Assembly (NCBI GenBank): GCA_964035545.1
Contig: OZ037766.1
Coordinates: forward strand, 7,107,722-7,171,721
Direction of reading: 5' to 3'
DNA length: 64,000 nucleotides
Source of the DNA: Bugula neritina
Lineage: Eukaryota; Bryozoa; Gymnolaemata; Cheilostomatida; Bugulidae
Part shown: piece after piece, positions 37,601-49,955 of the stretch
Layout: the number at the start of each line of letters is the position of its first letter
Numbering within the stretch: the stretch's first letter is position 1
Translations under genes and position numbers: made by a program
Notes under the pieces: model-generated
What the model saw: the letters and a program-made list of their open reading frames with translations, nothing else
Told to the model about the DNA's origin: nothing
The model's database searches: none

Positions 37601-37694
37601 TGTGGTTAGATCTCCAACAACAAAGAAGTTAACACACTACCATGTAGTCCAGGTGAGTAGACCAAAGAGAGAAGTTGTACATCATAATGACCAT
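34646..37694 (-). CDS. MFS transporter, oxalate:formate antiporter / monocarboxylate-like
   Basis: Exons on the minus strand: about 37641-37694 (first exon and start less certain; an in-frame ATG also at 37737-37739), 37421-37553, 37000-37189, 36519-36645, 36237-36400, 35886-36041, 35406-35682, 35034-35255, 34830-34929 and 34646-34701; about 492 residues with consistent phases. Twelve membrane segments are expected: YLSVFGGILIHLSLGTLYSWG is the first, and NIDPYITSYVRK, VWGISLAITGQGLSMFLGG, GVGIGIAYAPP and WFPKHRGVANGFIVAGFG follow. These motifs are typical of the oxalate:formate antiporter family of the major facilitator superfamily. The second half opens MTPKEMVKTRHFITLWCMFL and contains GRILWGLFADK. 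It would transport a small carboxylate across a membrane; the substrate is unknown. Two donors are weak (GATAA|GTGGGT, CAAAA|GTAGGA) but keep frame and homology. Confidence 0.83.
37207..37440 (-). repeat. 20-21-bp minisatellite derived from a splice donor
   Basis: About eleven tandem copies of CTCTGTATAGTTGAGGTAATA (minus strand). The first copy is the end of MFS exon 2, TCTGTATAGCTGGG|GTAATA, so the array repeats the exon end plus donor. Several units keep GAG|GTAATA or GAG|GTGATA. Confidence 0.88.
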
Positions 37695-39087
37695 TATTGT
37701 GGTTATTATGCTGGTACAGGTATGTGATAGTCTATACATATAACTTGTACATCCACACACCTGATATATTCATGGTGCGCAGTAAAACAGTAATTGAATA
37801 TACAATTATATGTACAAGTTATATATAGATATATATCAACAATGTGTCACATATTTAGAGATATAAGTATTTATCCCAGGAAACAGTAGTAAACATGTGG
37901 TGCAGATTGACTGCAGAAGTCATATAATAGTCTGATTTTCACTCCTTTAACAGTTCAGCACAGGATATGAGAAACTACCAGCTCACAATAGCTCTAAACC
38001 CAAAATGCTACTCGACACTAGAAACTATTTCGTAACTCAATACATTATATTTACTATCATGTAGTATTAGATGCATTGAATTATTTGAATATGTTGCACC
38101 AAAATACAAGCTTTTTTCACGTAGTTTAAAATGCCCAAGTATTTTTTAAGTGTTTAGGACTTTTTAGCAGAATAAAAAATATTTCATTTTGTAGTTGTTG
38201 TGAGCAGAATTTGTTTCTGAAAAGTGTATTTGCACATGTTTACAAAAACCTAATAAATCAGGTAATTAGTGTTCAATATAATTATTTGGTACACAATCAT
38301 TTTACCTGCTGATGGTTACATAATTGAGGTGATTACAAGTAATAACAATGTTTTCTTTCACTCAGAATATTGGTGAGTCATAAAACACATATCTAGCTGC
38401 ATTAGTTGATACTTGAGCAGCTCAGAAATGTTTCAAACTTCTCAACAAATCAAAAAGTGTTTCACAGAGATAATATACAATCAGAAATATATTTTGCTGT
38501 GATTATGAAATATTTAGAAATTGCATCATATTTATATGCATGTACTTAAAGAGTCCGTTTTAATATTTCGTATTTATATAAATCCTTTCCTGAATACTAC
38601 TGTGGAGTTTTACTCATTGCTTATATACAGCGTACTGTGGAGAAACTCTAATAAATCTCCACACTATCACCTGCCTAAGATTTATGACCCTGAATATAAT
38701 ATAGTCGTACATCCATTGAGCTCTAACAGTAAGATATACAATACCTATAGACTGTAGATATAAAATGCAATTGAAGCTAAAATATTTCTACTCACTGATT
38801 TATATGCAGATGTTGATTGAATTCGAACTGAGCGCATTTCCATCTTAAGAAAGATGACTCGCAACTGATCAAAGTTACTAGCAGTTATTCATCAAGTAAT
38901 GGCTGGTCGAACTAAAGTATGACAACTCTAACATAATAAAACAGATGAGTTCTACTGGTAGAGGAGTAAATAACACTTTTAGATATTAATGAGAGGAAAT
39001 CTACAGCTACCTGTATTTTATATTGTTTTACATTTACTAACACTTGAGTTGCGCTTGATTACAATCAAATATGGCTATGATTTCTGA

Positions 39088-39185
39088 CAGGCCCTTGGTG
39101 AGGTCACGAAGAGCATTCAGTCAGAGTTACTCCTGTGACTCATTGAAAGTCCTCAGGCTATGTTGTAAATCTAGCTTGAGGGAAG
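39088..39185 (+). mobile_element. truncated SINE family 1 copy
   Basis: Only the middle is recognisable: GGCCCTTGGTGAGGTCACGA then GAGCATTCAGTCAGAGTTACTCC. Head and tail are missing or too diverged. Confidence 0.5.
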
Positions 39186-40670
39186 GTCTATTGTTTGCTT
39201 AAAAGCATGTACTGTGTTACAGAAACTGTGGCTCTATGCAGTCATGATTAATTGTAGTGAAAAGCAGTAAATCTTTAGATCTGAACAGATAGTAAAGTTA
39301 TCTAGTCAAATTAATTTTTTTAAATACAATTAACATTTGCATCATATATATTATTAATATTATTTCAGTGGTTGAGAATAGAAAATAAAATGAAAATAAT
39401 TATACGTATTTCTGTATTTAAAGGGTGTATTTAGAAGAGATCCTGTTTGAGTTTGCTGGTCACATGACTTACAACCTATATACATAAAATACAGTGAGAT
39501 CTTCACCATTGTTAATCTGACATTGATATATCTATGTTGGATGTAGTTGGCAGCATATTTCATTTTCTCTCCAGTGATTATCTAACTAATTTGTGGGACG
39601 TTTATTAATAATAGTTTAATACTGTTAGACAAATAGCAGCACAGAATGAGCAGCATGGGAAACATGACTCACTCACTAGACTGTAGAATACTGACATCAT
39701 GTGATAACAAGTGGAATATAGTGGATATACTGTCACACTGATGAATCATATATATATATGTTCGTGCGCGTGTGTGTGGCTACGCGCGCATACACCCACA
39801 TATTATATTTATTACTACTGTAGTACTTATGAATAATAACATATAATATTAGGCTACTAATGTTATACTGCATGCAGTAGGTTACTAAGAATATAGTAAT
39901 ACTAAACATGTATAAATATAAGAACATTATACAATGTGCATGATCACATACAACTGCATATGTATGTTATATACAATATACTTAACAACTCACCACTACT
40001 GTCATTAACCTAACTTTCCCAACAGATACATTTGATCAGCGTATACAGTTATCTCCTCCAGTACTAGTACATCTATTTGACAGAGTTATTTTCTCCATTA
40101 CCAGTAGGGTTGTATTATTAGAAAAGGGTTTTCTACCACTAAATCCTATCAGAAGGCTGTAACGCATGGAATGCTATATAGTTATATAATTCTATTCATT
40201 GACCATGTAACTTATATAATAATAGGCTGTATATGTTCATATATGAATAGCAATAGCAATAATCAAATACATTCATTAAACTTTTCTTACTGGCAGATAT
40301 ACCCAGTGTAAATGCATGACTCCATAACTTGATTGGAGTTGTCATATGCTGGTGCAGAGTGAACGTAGCGCTTGTGAGTATACTGTAGGTGAAGCTGCTT
40401 ATTTAAAATCATTTTGTAAAAAAAAATTATAGTTTCCATCATTAATTCCACATATACACAACTGTTGAAGGCAATGGGTTATTAAAGGAAATGGGTATTA
40501 GCTGTTGAGTGTACCGGACACCAACAAGAAAATGCATTAGTTCTCCTAGTTTTGGCCACTAGTTATTGTGGTTAATAAAGTAGTGTATGTACAAATTTTT
40601 AGAAGAGTCTAAAATTATAGCTCTAAGCTCGCTTTCATTCAAACTCCGCCATAAGTAGAGTTATATATAT

Positions 40671-40710
<40 letters not shown>

Positions 40711-40723
40711 TTATATATATATA

Positions 40724-41030
<307 letters not shown>

Positions 41031-41047
41031 CTGTCCACAGATTGAGG
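41031..41047 (+). ncRNA. truncated hammerhead ribozyme remnant
   Basis: CTGTCCACAGATTGAGG is the same sequence as 11449-11463 of the complete hammerhead (stem III 3' strand, cleavage-site C, stem I 3' strand). The core and 5' strands have been replaced by TA repeats, so it cannot be active. Confidence 0.6.

Positions 41048-41052
<5 letters not shown>

Positions 41053-41111
<59 letters not shown>
41053..41111. repeat. (TA)n array, right
   Basis: Pure TA run of about 59 bp following the hammerhead remnant. Confidence 0.95.
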
Positions 41112-41116
<5 letters not shown>

Positions 41117-42042
41117 GAAACTAAATGAGATTTGATTAATATAATGACATTTATTACTATTAGTTTCGTACACATTTTGGTCAAAAACCTAGCGTTATTG
41201 TATGTTAATTATCAATACAATAAGGTTTTGCAAACTGTACACCACCATAAGTAACCTTTTATGTTTGATTGTACTAACGTTTGGCTTTACAATTAATCAT
41301 CTTCTATAAGTTAACACATATTAAACCTGTCAAATTTGTTCTTTTGGGGTATATTTCCTTGGTGTATCTAGTGGAAGCTCAGGGGTTTTATTTTAAAACC
41401 AAGTTAACATACTCTTCTTGGATGTGCTTTATTGTGTGTAAGGAGGTGTGGTGATATCTCCTTATGGATTAGACTAGTACTCTAATAAGCTCCAAATAGG
41501 TTTTCAACCAATTTCTGCTTGCCAATGAGTTATCAATTCAAATTGCTCTTTATAAATAACCAACACACATTTTCTGATTAGCAATCTTCCTCTGTTCTGA
41601 TATATTATTCTTTTTCTGTGCACGGCAGTGTATTAGTTATTTAAAGTAATCAGGTTGCAGTTGGAGAGCACTTGTTACATGCTTCTATCCTTCCATCTTT
41701 TTGAGATATTCAGCAATTTTTCTGTACAGGTTGGACTTAGTGTCAGAACAAACCTAAGTGCAGTTGAGTAAGACTACATTACATTACATTACATTCAACA
41801 GGTATGGGACAAGACTGAATATTTATATAGTTTGCAGCAATGCCCAGTCGTCATGTATCTGGTGTGGTATGAAAATAATAGCGAGGTACACATTTCAAAA
41901 CGGATTTTTTTCAGACGAGTTATGATTCACAATGGCTTTAAATTGCATAAGTTTGCATCAAAAGCGCTGGGGGGCGGGGGCTTCGGCCTCCTGGAACCCC
42001 GGCCTGAGAGTATGGCCTAGATTATTTTTGCCACTACATCTC

Positions 42043-42043
<1 letters not shown>

Positions 42044-42117
<74 letters not shown>
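42044..42117. repeat. (TA)n microsatellite
   Basis: About 74 bp of TA, just after the GC-rich patch. Confidence 0.95.
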
Positions 42118-42123
<6 letters not shown>

Positions 42124-43234
42124 TCTTCTACATGACCAAGACACAATCTGATTGGCTACTCAATACCAACTAATACGCAATAAAAGGATGTAAGTATCAA
42201 CTCACTGGCTTTGTGAGTAGAGGTTTCAAAGACTTTTGGATGTGCACCAGAGTTATACTACCTTGGTGTATAAAGCCAACTTTTTATGTGCAATATTACT
42301 ATAACTATAATAAACATTGTTTGATGAACATAACTTATAGCATCTAAATAACTTTGTCAACTCCGCTATAGCTGCATGATTTTTATGGTTGTACTAAAAA
42401 TCCAATTTACTAACTGCACAGTATACTAAAATTTCCATTATATGGCTACATTCCAAGTTGGCTAACTGCCCTTAGATTAGTTATACCAAGCTAATGAAAT
42501 ATAGATGTAATCTAGGGCAAAGGGTAAAGTATGTTTCCATAACCCAGTGCACTTTGACATTGCTAGCTCATGCAGTTTCCTTTAAGTTAGTAGAGCACAT
42601 ACAGCCTTGCATGTATGATGTATGTATATGTATAACCAACACCAACATTTACAACTTGACTGAAGACATATATGGGGTAAGATACAGCATTGAATCACCT
42701 GGTGTTACTACCAAATACTACCGTTAATACAGTAATGATTGAAGAACTTATTACTTCACAACTATTGGTGGTAATTCAGCTACTGTATTACTATTGATAG
42801 TCATTGCTATACAAAACTAGCTAGTTTAGCAGTTTACCAGCATGCTATATAAATATAAATAATATAGAATCACATTAATAATAGTATAGGTATAATTTAA
42901 TATTGAGTAAAGAAAGGTATAAGCATTGCTGTAGTATATAGGATCATCGTAGTGCAATGTAAATGCATACCAATTCACTTTAAATAGCATGACTGAGTAC
43001 ACACTGGCAGGTTTCTTGCAGCCTGCTCATGCTGCTGCTGCTGCTGCCCATGTCTCTGTGTCTCTGCTGCATTGCAAATCACCTGCAATATGGGCATGCT
43101 AATATTCTTTTTCGATATGCTCTTGTTTATTATAGGTTTATATATAACTGCAAGCCATGCAGCTTCAGATACTATCTTAAAACTGTAACAGGCAAAATTA
43201 ATTTGCAGAAAGGCTACCATCATAAAGCCTAATT

Positions 43235-46200
43235 ATGGGAGACTGTGGGAGCTACTCGTCTCTGTCTTTGCTTGATTCTTTGGAGGCCAGGCTAAAGTGT
43301 GGCAAATGTAAAGAAGACAAAGATGATCTAAGACCACTGCCTTGTTGCCATCAGCTATACTATTGTCTTGAGTGCATAGGTAAACTAAATGCATTATTAA
43401 AATAAAGTAACTTCCAGGACATTTTCTATCACAATTATTATATAGCTGCAAAGCAAATTAGTAATTTGATTTTGCTAGCGTTTTTGAGAGATTATTGAGA
43501 ATGCCTTCTGAATAAACCTTTTTGCAATTTTTTTCTTATAAATTATAATTTAATAGCATTAAATATTGATTATAAGTCTTGTAAAAAGTATTGGGTCATG
43601 AGCTCTTATATAATTTCCCCCCACATGTAAATTATTCATAAAAGCTATACAAACTAATTAGTCAGTAGAAGAATACAAAGCTCTACGAAATTAAATTTCG
43701 TAGTAGTGCCTGGAGTCTTATGAGTTGACGTTATATAATATTTATTATAATAAATCAATATTACAGTATTTTAACTCTATTAGTTATATAATCCCATGAG
43801 GCAATTAATTACATAGTTTTTCTCAAGCAACGTCATATTGTGTATGCTTTTTGGTCAGCTATTATCTTTAATAGAAGCAACTCTTATGCTATGCACTTTA
43901 ATAAAAAAACAACACATTATTTCTTATTAGGCTCAATTTCTAATGTTTTGTTTGGGCTAAAAAACAATTAGTCACATTGAAGTTTTTGCTGCAATTATGT
44001 TATAGAACTAAAGCGTTGTGTAGACACCTCTTTGTACATTATTGAAGTAGTATTTGTACATTGACTGTTGCTTCATTCCTTATTTCAGTGTTTCAACATA
44101 CTGTCATCATTATGAGCTAAATAATTTTAGAAGACATCTGCAAAACAGATGAAGCTACCAAATGTTCTAATTGTTCTCAGTTTTTGGCAAAGAAGCTGGA
44201 AGATTATTTAGAGTGCAAGTTGGCAAAATACTTGAAGAGATGCACAGTTAGAATAAGAGAGAAGGTGACCGCAGGTATATTTTCTAATCCTTTTATATGA
44301 TAGTAACAGTCTGTAGGCTCCATAGAGTTTAGAGCCTGTATATAGGCTATATACCGCTTCTCAGCCAAAAGCGGAGGTGCCAGATATAAAGTTTCTGTCC
44401 GATAGAATAGGTGTATTAGCTTATTCACACGGTCAACGAATTGAACGAATAGCGGACCAAAATGGCATGCCGAATGCGAATTTTGTTAGTTTTGGACCAC
44501 ATGACCGGGCCACTGCGTCAATTACGCCAAACTAGCGTCCTCTGATTGGTCTGACAATAGAAGAGTTTTTTCGTTTTGGATCACGTGATAGACTTTTCAA
44601 AAAACAAACTCTTCTACTGTCAGACCAATCAAAGGACGCTAGTTTGGCGTAATTGACGCAGTGGCCCGGTCATGTGGTCCAAAACTAACAAAATTCGCAT
44701 TCGGCATGCCATTTTGGTCCGCTATTCGTCCAATTCGTTGACCGTCTGAATAAGCAACAACCTATAAATACTACACAAACAGCTACAAGTATTTCGCAGC
44801 AGATTTCGAAAATTATTAGTAGCATTTTGGCATGCAAAAAAATCATCTCTTGATTAAATACTGGTTTGTGACTTTGTTTTTTATTCCCTGAATTTGCTTA
44901 GGTTGCATATAATGCATCTAGAATACGGTAGTGAGATGCAGTATCATTAAGAATCAGTTTAGTTAAATTTAATAATGAATTAAAGTAAACAAGAAAGGCA
45001 TCAGTCAAAAAGTGTCCAGTATAAAGTAGGGTATAAGTTTGAGTTAGTTACAGATATAACACAATACAACAGAAGTGATAAATTCACGTTTGATCAAAAT
45101 CACCTCTATGAACACAATCAACATTTCACCTGTGGCAAGTAGTTTTTGTGTGTGGAAAACCCTTTAAAGTTAATAAATAGGTAGATAGTAAATCTTTACA
45201 TAAATTATAATGTTGTGTAGAAGCGAAGATTATGAAATGCCAAGTTAAAAACTGTGGAAGATTAATGGATTTTTGCTGCAGACGCTGCAAAATGTTTCTC
45301 TGTTTCAGGTATGCAAATATACTTTTAAATAAATTGAAACTTTACATACTATAGTAAGATAGTAGTATAATTTATGCAAATTAGTCAAATTTTATGTAGG
45401 AATGTAAAGAAAAATGCTAAAAGAAAATAATTAAAAGTCATTATAGTTTATTAGAAGTGGGAGCAGCCGTGGTCTAGGGGGTTAGAGCGTTTGCCTAGTA
45501 AACACGAGGGCATGGGTTCGAGCCCGGACAAAGGCCATTGGTGATGTTAGGAAGAGCATTCAGTCATAATTGCTCCCGTGCCTCATTTAATAAAGTCCTT
45601 AGCCCGCTTTAACAAAAACCCTTTCCATCAGGGGTTTCTCACATGGATTGCTACTATAAACTTGCTAGAGCTTTTTTGTAGTTTATTAAAGAGAATAGGA
45701 ATGCGCTGTACGTTAATGTGGTTGATATTGTTGTGGAATTATGCTTATCATGTAATTTTTACTGATGTTGCCCGAAATCGGCATTTTGGACTTCCGAATT
45801 CGAACAACAAAAGAATCGTTTTCTTTTGTTCCATGTATATAAAAGCAAGCGAGTTCCAGTGTAGTTCAGTCTACTACTGGAGCTTGCTTGTGGAGGACCT
45901 CTATTTTTGATCATCAATAAAGATTGCTACTATCAACGAATACATCATTTCTTGTTCTCTCTTACAAAGAGATATGTTTCACACTTAAGTTGCATTCGAC
46001 CCACAAGTTCATCACAATATAGTATAAATATTACAATTGACAGCAATTTATAATGTTATCTATAATGTGCCTGTAAAGCATAGAAATAAAATTAGCATCA
46101 ATAAACAAACTTGAATTTTTCATCAAAATACCGTGTTACATAAACAACCTACATTTTAGAATTAAAAGGCTAACGCAGCACTTTTTAACTTAATTTTAAT

Positions 46201-48550
46201 ACATTCAGGTGCAAAGACCAGAATTGTCAGACAGAAAATGATCAGCATGATTCTGTGGATGTAAGGGATTGTGTAGTGGAGAGTAGAGAAACTCTTCAAC
46301 TTTGGAGAGAATCAAAGTTACAGAAAATATTGACTTTGAAATCCAAGGTAAGTTGTTAATCTCTGCAGACATGCTTCAGCTTCACAAACAAAGTAGACTT
46401 GATTTTTTTAATGTGTGGCTATTATTCCTTGTTGACAATACTGCTTCATTTAATGTTGTCCTGTTTATAGCTTAGAAAACTGTCTCTAATTTTAGTGTTT
46501 TATACCTGAGCAATTTCTTAATTGAAGTTAAAGTGCTGTTTGGCTTATTCATTACTTGTGTAAATGTCACAAATGGTTGGTTTATTCGGTTACATGCAAG
46601 CTATGGTTTGCTTTAGTTTATTTTGCTTGCTAAACATAATAGTATATATAAAAAATTATGATGTCCTGATTAATAGGTTGGGCATAAGTAATATTATAAT
46701 AGCCACTCATTAACATTATTTTTCTGTTGATTTTAAGTCCAAAGCAATGAGGTTTCCCAAACAAATCCAGGATGCATGTTTTTGCTTATTGTAATACTGT
46801 GCATATTTTGTATTAATCCTTTACTTTAATTTCCTTTTTTGCAATTTATGAACATATGTCTGTTGCAAATTTAGTTTGCTTAAAATGTTGAAAGCTAGTC
46901 CCCATCTGTTATTTTGCCTTTTTATATGTGTTTCTATATACAGCGTATTACTTTGTTCAAAATTTATAACAAAAAGGTACTTGCTGTACTCATTCAGAGG
47001 CAAGAGATCCTTGATGATGCAAGGCAAGCTGCACGGCAACTATTACAAGTAGTTCAGGACGAGGCAATTCCACAGGCAATAGAAAGAGCAGCAGCAGCAA
47101 TTACAGCGGCTAACAATGATCTTAAGGCCATTGAAGTAGAAATTGAACAAGAGTCACACAATAAAGATCTAATGGAAAACTTAAAAGAAAACATAACAGA
47201 TGATGAAATTGAGATTATACAGTTTGTAGACCGGCTGCAAATATTTGGTAAGCTTTTTGCTAAAGTTATTTCAATACAAAATAAAATGAGAAGTTGAAAA
47301 ATGCTTTTTGAACAACAATCATTAAAATATGACTTATATTCACCATTATTGTTTTAACTGTAGTGCTGAGTTAACCCAGTAGCCCCTGCGGTGTAATTGG
47401 TTAGGGCGCCTGCTTGCAAGCCGGTGGCCTGTGGTTCGAATCCCGGTGGGCGCAATTATTTTACATAACCTGTATTTGAACAGTTATCTATGGATCTGGT
47501 ACTGACTATTGTAAAGCAAAAATGTGCAGACTGTATAGTATTTTTATCTTTTCCAGGATTATCTGTTTCTTGAAGCTTGTTTGTGTTTATTCTAATAATT
47601 AAATGCCCCATACCCATATTATAACAGTATATTCACATTAGCATATTATTCTTTTAGAGCAGACCTCACATCTCACTCTCGGAGAATATGAAGCTGTGGT
47701 AGCTGATAAAGATTGCTATGATATGTCTGTCAGTGCAGCCGGCCACCTTGTAGTTGCAAGGGTAGGTGGTTTGGATATACTCGACATTACGAGTGGAGCA
47801 ACAATAAAGTCTGTCCATTTTGGAGAAGGGAAACATGGCTTTACTGTTGAGCCTTACAAAGACCTCTTAATTGTTGGTGTCTCTACTAGAAGTGAAGGAA
47901 GAATTACCCGCAAAGAAGTTGTAAAATACAATTTGGAATATGAAGAAATTGGACGATGGGAAATTTCAAGCAACAGTCTTGATCTAGCTGTTGTTGATAA
48001 CCGGGTTTATATATCTGTAGATGACCCTCATGACTCGGGCGACATAAAAGTGTTTTCACTAAATGGTCAGCAACACCCTGACATTATTTGGAATGGTGAG
48101 ACTGTTGGTATAACTAGTATACCACCATGCTCTATTTCCTTTGGAGATATAATTAATAAAAAGATTTACAAGCAACAGATCACAGATGGAAAAAAAGGAA
48201 TTACATGGTCTTCACCTGCCCCAATACCTCACTGCATGTGCATAGATCAAAGTGGTCTCATCTGGGTTCGCTCTAATAGAAATGACAGCATCACAATTCT
48301 ATCTCGACACGGTAGGTCGACACTTATTATACACACTTTTAGACGTCATGCAAAAACAAATAGATATGAACGATACATCACCATGTTGTAGATAATTACC
48401 TAACAAATCTAATATGTTTTAGGAGATTTGCTGCAAGAAATTCAAGATGATAAACTAACTAAACTAGGAGTGATAACAGACCTCTGTGTACACGAAGGAT
48501 ATCTCTACACTTCACATCATGATGGTGTTGGAAAATTCAAGCTTAACTAA
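43235..48550 (+). CDS. TRIM-like RING/B-box/coiled-coil/propeller protein 2
   Basis: Seven exons: 43235-43379, 44131-44274, 45221-45308, 46209-46347, 46944-47247, 47658-48311 and 48423-48550; 533 residues, with the same phases at all six introns as TRIM-like 1. RING-like region at residues 22-63: C22xxC25 ... PC37C38H39-QLYY-C44xxC47 ... C60xxC63. The spacing H-x4-C is longer than the usual H-x2-3-C, so zinc binding may be altered. B-box-like zinc motif in exons 3-4 (FCCRRCKMFLCFRC). Exon 5 (residues 173-273) is a strong coiled coil (ARQAARQLLQVVQDEAIPQA, AAAITAANNDLKAIEVEIEQ). The propeller (274-533) runs from EQTSHLTLGEYEAV through FTVEPYKDLLIVG and GVGKFKLN. AATAAA is at 48700-48705. It is a likely E3 ligase paralogue of the gene at 27852. 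Confidence 0.85.
44425..44749. mobile_element. foldback MITE in TRIM-like 2 intron 2
   Basis: Almost the whole 325 bp folds on itself: arms of about 145 bp start TCACACGGTCAACGAATTG and end with its complement (one mismatch near the tip), with a short loop around 44570-44600. The flanks read AT on both sides, a possible 2-bp target duplication. No coding sequence. It has a higher GC content than its surroundings. Confidence 0.85.
45454..45678 (+). mobile_element. SINE family 1 in TRIM-like 2 intron 3
   Basis: GGGAGCAGCCGTGGTCTAGG head, perfect B-box GGTTCGAGCCC, same body and tail as the 40.7-kb copy. Flanked by TAGTTTATTA at 45444-45453 and 45679-45688. This is the copy closest to a consensus, so one of the youngest. 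Confidence 0.92.
45717..45983 (+). mobile_element. probable solo LTR in TRIM-like 2 intron 3
   Basis: Starts TGTGG and ends TTTCACA (TG...CA ends), 267 bp. It is flanked by GTTAA and CTTAA (four of five bases equal). A TATA box, TATATAAAAG, is at 45836-45845 and a poly(A) signal, AATAAA, is at 45916-45921, in the order expected for U3-R-U5. No internal retroelement genes flank it. Confidence 0.6.
47379..47455 (+). mobile_element. tRNA-like SINE (family 2) copy
   Basis: GCCCCTGCGGTGTAATTGG ... CTGCTTGCAAGCC ... GGTTCGAATCC ... GGGCGC. The B-box is perfect and the acceptor ends can pair at six of seven positions, but the T and anticodon stems have mismatches, so a functional tRNA is unlikely. 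The tail GCAATTATT is shared with the copy at 49323. Lies in intron 5 of TRIM-like 2. Confidence 0.55.
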
Positions 48551-49955
48551 TCTTCTTACGGTATTGGGATGAAACAAGTTTTAGATATTCTTATTTTCTC
48601 TGTATCAAACAATTCAATTAATATAATATTATCATAATGCTACCATGTGTTTAACTAAGTTGAATGTATAACTATAAGGAAAAATTCATTAGACCTTTCA
48701 ATAAACTTATGATTAATATTTTTAATTAAAAAATATTAATGTAAGCCTCCAATAAAAAACTTGTTCTTGCGGCTGATATATTATATATAGGCTATTATAA
48801 TTTTAAGAGTGCTTTGTTTGTGATCCACTATGTTATATAGCTGTTATACTATTTGTTATATCACATGAATTTTAAAACTACTAGATGCATCGTAATTATT
48901 TTGTTATATAATAAAGTACTCATCACCGAAGCTATTAGGGTGCATTTTATCTTGTCTTATGAACCAAAGCTATAACTACAACTTGCAGGGCTTTTATGTA
49001 CAATTTCAATACTGCAGCCAGCAAACTGAAATACAATACTAATTGATATCATGTAGTTGTACTCACAGTAATATAGCCTTATGGTGATAAAGGTTTAGAG
49101 TTTAGATGTTATGAATTCGCACCAATTGATGCTATTTCATACTAAATTGTTTAGAAACTTGCAGATTTAATTTGCCTAATGCTACGCAATCAACTCAAGT
49201 TCCTTTGCAAATGCTATAAACATTTTCACATATATAGCTATTAAAGTTTTAACTGTTGGTTATAAGGTTGAGTCCAGATAAACTAGTTTTACCTTAGATG
49301 TTATATCTGTATCATTGAGTTCCCCAGTAGCCTATTTACTGTTATGGTTGGCACACTAGCCTGCAAACTGGAGGTCTGCAGTTCAATTTTCGGTAGGGGC
49401 AATTATTCTACAACATCCCACTGCTGAACCTCGTACTCAATTATCTGTTTTTGAACCCACTGCTAGAACTGCAAAATGACCCCACATGAAGTTTTCTGTT
49501 TATATGCTTATTCTGTACCATTTTTGCCTACACATTTCATGGATAACACACTTTGACTATAACTGTTGCAACTACAAAAATACAATTAGCTCAACTCTGA
49601 GTGTTTTAGCCTGCTGTCAGAGTCATTCATGAGTCAAAATACTGCGTAGTATGTGTGCTTGGAACACCAATTAGTAGCACATATATATTTTTAAGCGAAA
49701 AGATTGCATGACTGTTCAAAAGTGACAAAAATATGACAATAGAAATTAATTTGATTGCTTTCAACTATAATATAATATCTAAATAATGTGATTGTGCACC
49801 GTTATAGTATTTCAAATCATAAAAACAAATATTTAAAAAAATGCTATGCATTTGTTAGCAAAAGTAATGCATGCTTTCATATTTTCCCTACTGCAGAATT
49901 TTCATCACAAATATGCTGGGTATTTCACAGCTGTCCCATTCATTGCTAAGGTTGC
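48551..49955. other. intergenic between TRIM-like 2 and GNAT 1 (convergent)
   Basis: Contains the TRIM-like 2 poly(A) site and a degenerate tRNA-like repeat at 49323. No gene recognised. Confidence 0.5.
49323..49402 (+). mobile_element. degenerate tRNA-like SINE (family 2) copy
   Basis: CCCAGTAGCCTATTTACTG ... CTAGCCTGCAAACTGGAGG ... AGTTCAATTTTCGG ... GGGGCAATTATT aligns with the 47379 copy from head to tail, with a mutated B-box. Confidence 0.5.

Noticed and set aside
41966-42008. GC-rich patch as a CpG-island or rRNA/tRNA piece
   Set aside because: Only about 45 bp long, no recognised RNA structure or gene start; noted only as a compositional oddity.
44350-44400. Similarity of CCGCTTCTCAGCC to the 5' end of U2 snRNA
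   Set aside because: Only about 13 bases match, the following U2 elements (branch-point recognition, Sm site) are absent, and the segment is just a small hairpin.
47379-47455. A functional tRNA gene (anticodon loop TTGCAAG)
   Set aside because: The B-box is perfect but the anticodon and T stems have several mismatches, and two diverged relatives share its 3' tail, so it is treated as a SINE.
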